The notes under the pieces were generated by a model that searched no databases, had not been told where the DNA came from, and worked only from the letters and a program-made list of their open reading frames with translations. From positions 34,248-98,247 of the forward strand of contig NZ_DATJCA010000068.1 in assembly GCF_035515035.1 (NCBI RefSeq): DNA of 64,000 nt. The letters run 5' to 3'. This document shows, in pieces, positions 62,240-64,000 of this stretch (its first letter is position 1; each line of letters opens with the position of its first letter). The translations under genes and the position numbers were made by a program. The stretch comes from Gelidibacter sp035515035. Lineage in GTDB: Bacteria > Bacteroidota > Bacteroidia > Flavobacteriales > Flavobacteriaceae.

Positions 62240-64000
62240 TTAAACGCTCGTGTCCTTTTCTTTATTTGGAAACATCAAACTAAAAGCATAGCCAAAGATA
62301 AAACATGAAGTAACCCCCAAAAACGAATACATTAAAAAATTGATTTCTGTAAAAACGCTGACATACCATATTACAAGCGCACTGACTACCAATCCCATTA
62401 ATGTGCCTTTGGCATTCGCTCTTTTGGTAAGCATTCCCAAAAGAAACATGCCTCCCAATCCTCCCGTAAAAAGCCCTAAGAAACGATAGAACTGATCCCA
62501 TAGTGATTTGATCTCAGAGCTTGCCATCCACAGCGCTAAAAGCACTCCAAGAACACCGGTAACCATCGTGGCTAATCTTGCTATGCGTAACAGCTTTTGA
62601 TCCTTTACTTTTGGTCTGAAGTGCAAATGGAAATCGTTGCAATACGCCGTAGAAACAGAATTCAGACTACTACTGATACTCGACATGGCCGCAGAAAAAA
62701 TTCCCGCCACCAACAAGCCTGATACGCCCTTTGGCAATTCTCTTACAATGTACCATGGAAAAATGGAATCGTTATTGGAAATGGCCGGCGACAGTTTACT
62801 GGGCATTTCTGAATAGAACATAAACAACAGCGTTCCAATTCCAAAAAAGATAATGGTTGCCGGCAAGGTCAAAACTGCATTAGTGTATAAGGTTTTTTGG
62901 GAATCCTTGACGCTGGAACTGGTCAAATACCGTTGAACGATCGTCTGATCCGTCCCTTGAGTAACCATCGCCGAGGCCAGACCCCCAATAAAAACAACCC
63001 AAAATGTAGACTCTGTAAAATTAAGCTCCATATTGGCAATATTGAATTTATCCCTTTCTGAGGCATAGGTAATCATCTCGCCAAATGAAGTTTCCGTATG
63101 CATCATAATCCACGCCACCGCTAATATGCTACCTCCAAGAAGCACAATTACTTGCATAACATCAGTCCAAATCACTGCTTCAATACCTCCAAAAGTAGTG
63201 TAGAATATGCACAGCAAGCCCATGATTAAAATACTGGTCTCCACAGGAATACCGGTAACAATGGAAATGGCCAATGAAGGCAACAACAATACGATGCCGA
63301 TGCGACCTAATTGAAATAAGATAAAAGACAAACTCCCAAAAGCACGTGCGGCGTAATTAAAGCGGTCCTCCAGATATTCATATGCCGTTTTTATTTTTAG
63401 TTTATTGAAAAATGGAATGAACACAAAAGCGATTAAAGGCGTGATGAGAATGGCCGTAATATTCAGAAAAAAGAACGACCAATCGGTCACGAAAGCCTTG
63501 GCTGGAATGGCCATAAAGGTAATGGCACTCAATAGCGTTCCAAAAACACTTAAACCAGACGCCCACCACGGAATACGTCCTCCACCTACAAAATAATCTT
63601 CGGTCGATTTTTGTTTGCGGGCAAAGTAAAGTCCAATCAACTCTGAGATCAGCAAATACAGGGCAAGGACACTATAATTAAGTATTCCAAAAGGATGTGC
63701 AGCATCCGCAATCTTAAAGCTTTGCACTCCCGAAGTACGGATCCCTGGAGACACCTCACCAGAAATAATAAAAAAATCGTTATTGTTTTTAAAAGACAGT
63801 GCAGTTACCGGCATTTTGGAAGGTAGGCTCGCATAAACAAACCACTTTTTGGTAATGGTATTGTAAGCTAGGATCTCATTCGAAAACCCAGGATGTGTGT
63901 TTAAAATCTCATCCCTTCTAGAGGTCAATTGATTTCTTATCGAGTCTGATTTTACCGTAGCCAAGTCCAATCCAATGGTTTCCAATTCGTCAAAAAGTAC
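62240..64000 (-). CDS. Kelch-sodium:solute symporter fusion, 5' truncated
   Basis: The open frame reaches the right edge of the window (VLFDELETIGLDL continues upstream of the TTG at 63985), so the true start lies outside. Residues visible before the transporter include Kelch-like blade remnants (EILAYNTITKKWFVYASLP, then FFIISGEVSPG). From GILNYSVLALYLL on it is an SSS-family sodium symporter with about 13 membrane segments and the signature GGLASAMVTQGTDQTIVQRYL. Such propeller-symporter fusions sit in sugar-acid and N-acetyl-sugar uptake clusters of Bacteroidota. The substrate cannot be told here. Confidence 0.9.
   Translation of the reverse strand, partial: VLFDELETIGLDLATVKSDSIRNQLTSRRDEILNTHPGFSNEILAYNTITKKWFVYASLPSKMPVTALSFKNNNDFFIISGEVSPGIRTSGVQSFKIADAAHPFGILNYSVLALYLLISELIGLYFARKQKSTEDYFVGGGRIPWWASGLSVFGTLLSAITFMAIPAKAFVTDWSFFFLNITAILITPLIAFVFIPFFNKLKIKTAYEYLEDRFNYAARAFGSLSFILFQLGRIGIVLLLPSLAISIVTGIPVETSILIMGLLCIFYTTFGGIEAVIWTDVMQVIVLLGGSILAVAWIMMHTETSFGEMITYASERDKFNIANMELNFTESTFWVVFIGGLASAMVTQGTDQTIVQRYLTSSSVKDSQKTLYTNAVLTLPATIIFFGIGTLLFMFYSEMPSKLSPAISNNDSIFPWYIVRELPKGVSGLLVAGIFSAAMSSISSSLNSVSTAYCNDFHLHFRPKVKDQKLLRIARLATMVTGVLGVLLALWMASSEIKSLWDQFYRFLGLFTGGLGGMFLLGMLTKRANAKGTLMGLVVSALVIWYVSVFTEINFLMYSFLGVTSCFIFGYAFSLMFPNKEKDTSV

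Overview
The window is a low-GC stretch of a Bacteroidota chromosome, most likely a marine member of the Flavobacteriaceae. The evidence is two SusC/SusD pairs with their own regulators, a type IX secretion tail on a secreted amylase, many lipoproteins with a Cys lipobox, a hybrid two-component regulator, and almost no Shine-Dalgarno sites. The genus cannot be fixed from the sequence alone. No tRNA, rRNA, CRISPR array, integrase, transposase or phage gene was seen.

Region by region. 1-300: end of a toxin-antitoxin pair cut by the window edge. 634-8643 (minus): a YhiN-type flavoprotein, a glycerophosphodiester phosphodiesterase, acyl-CoA thioesterase II, a DUF2254 membrane protein and a very large lipoprotein that joins a metallophosphatase, a kinase-like middle part and an outer-membrane beta-barrel. 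8854-14580 (minus): a methionine-sulfoxide and redox-repair block with three different MsrA proteins, MsrB, the AMPylase SelO, a DUF427 protein, an alpha/beta hydrolase-OsmC fusion and a small acetyltransferase. 14729-18375: an HD phosphohydrolase fused to a Pycsar-effector-type membrane module, tail to tail with a large GAF protein. 18520-42219: a complete alpha-glucan (starch/glycogen) utilisation locus. 42288-48301: DUF488 protein, flavin reductase, aconitase and NhaA. 48618-60589: a second, unassigned glycan locus with a GH109-like oxidoreductase, SusC/D, a DUF3472 lipoprotein and a divergent hybrid two-component regulator whose gene is broken by a one-base frameshift. 60602-64000: an acetyltransferase, an Fpg/Nei glycosylase without a zinc finger, and a truncated Kelch-sodium symporter fusion.

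How the alpha-glucan locus works together (inferred from families): the T9SS-exported GH13 cuts polysaccharide outside the cell; SusC/D and the three-module SusE-like lipoprotein bind and import oligosaccharides; lipoprotein or periplasmic GH13 and GH31 enzymes trim them; an SLC45-type carrier brings maltose into the cytosol; GH65 phosphorylase and beta-phosphoglucomutase turn it into glucose and glucose 6-phosphate. A LacI-family protein sits between the two arms, and a perfect 14-bp LacI-type palindrome lies in the divergent control region.

The most notable unexplained items are the phosphatase/kinase-like/barrel lipoprotein (4942-8643), the HD-PycTM fusion (14729-16006), the GH109/DUF3472 locus with its frameshifted regulator, and at least two families of short palindromic repeats. 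Members of these families have been read into protein: the N-terminus of the phosphodiesterase and the C-terminus of one MsrA.
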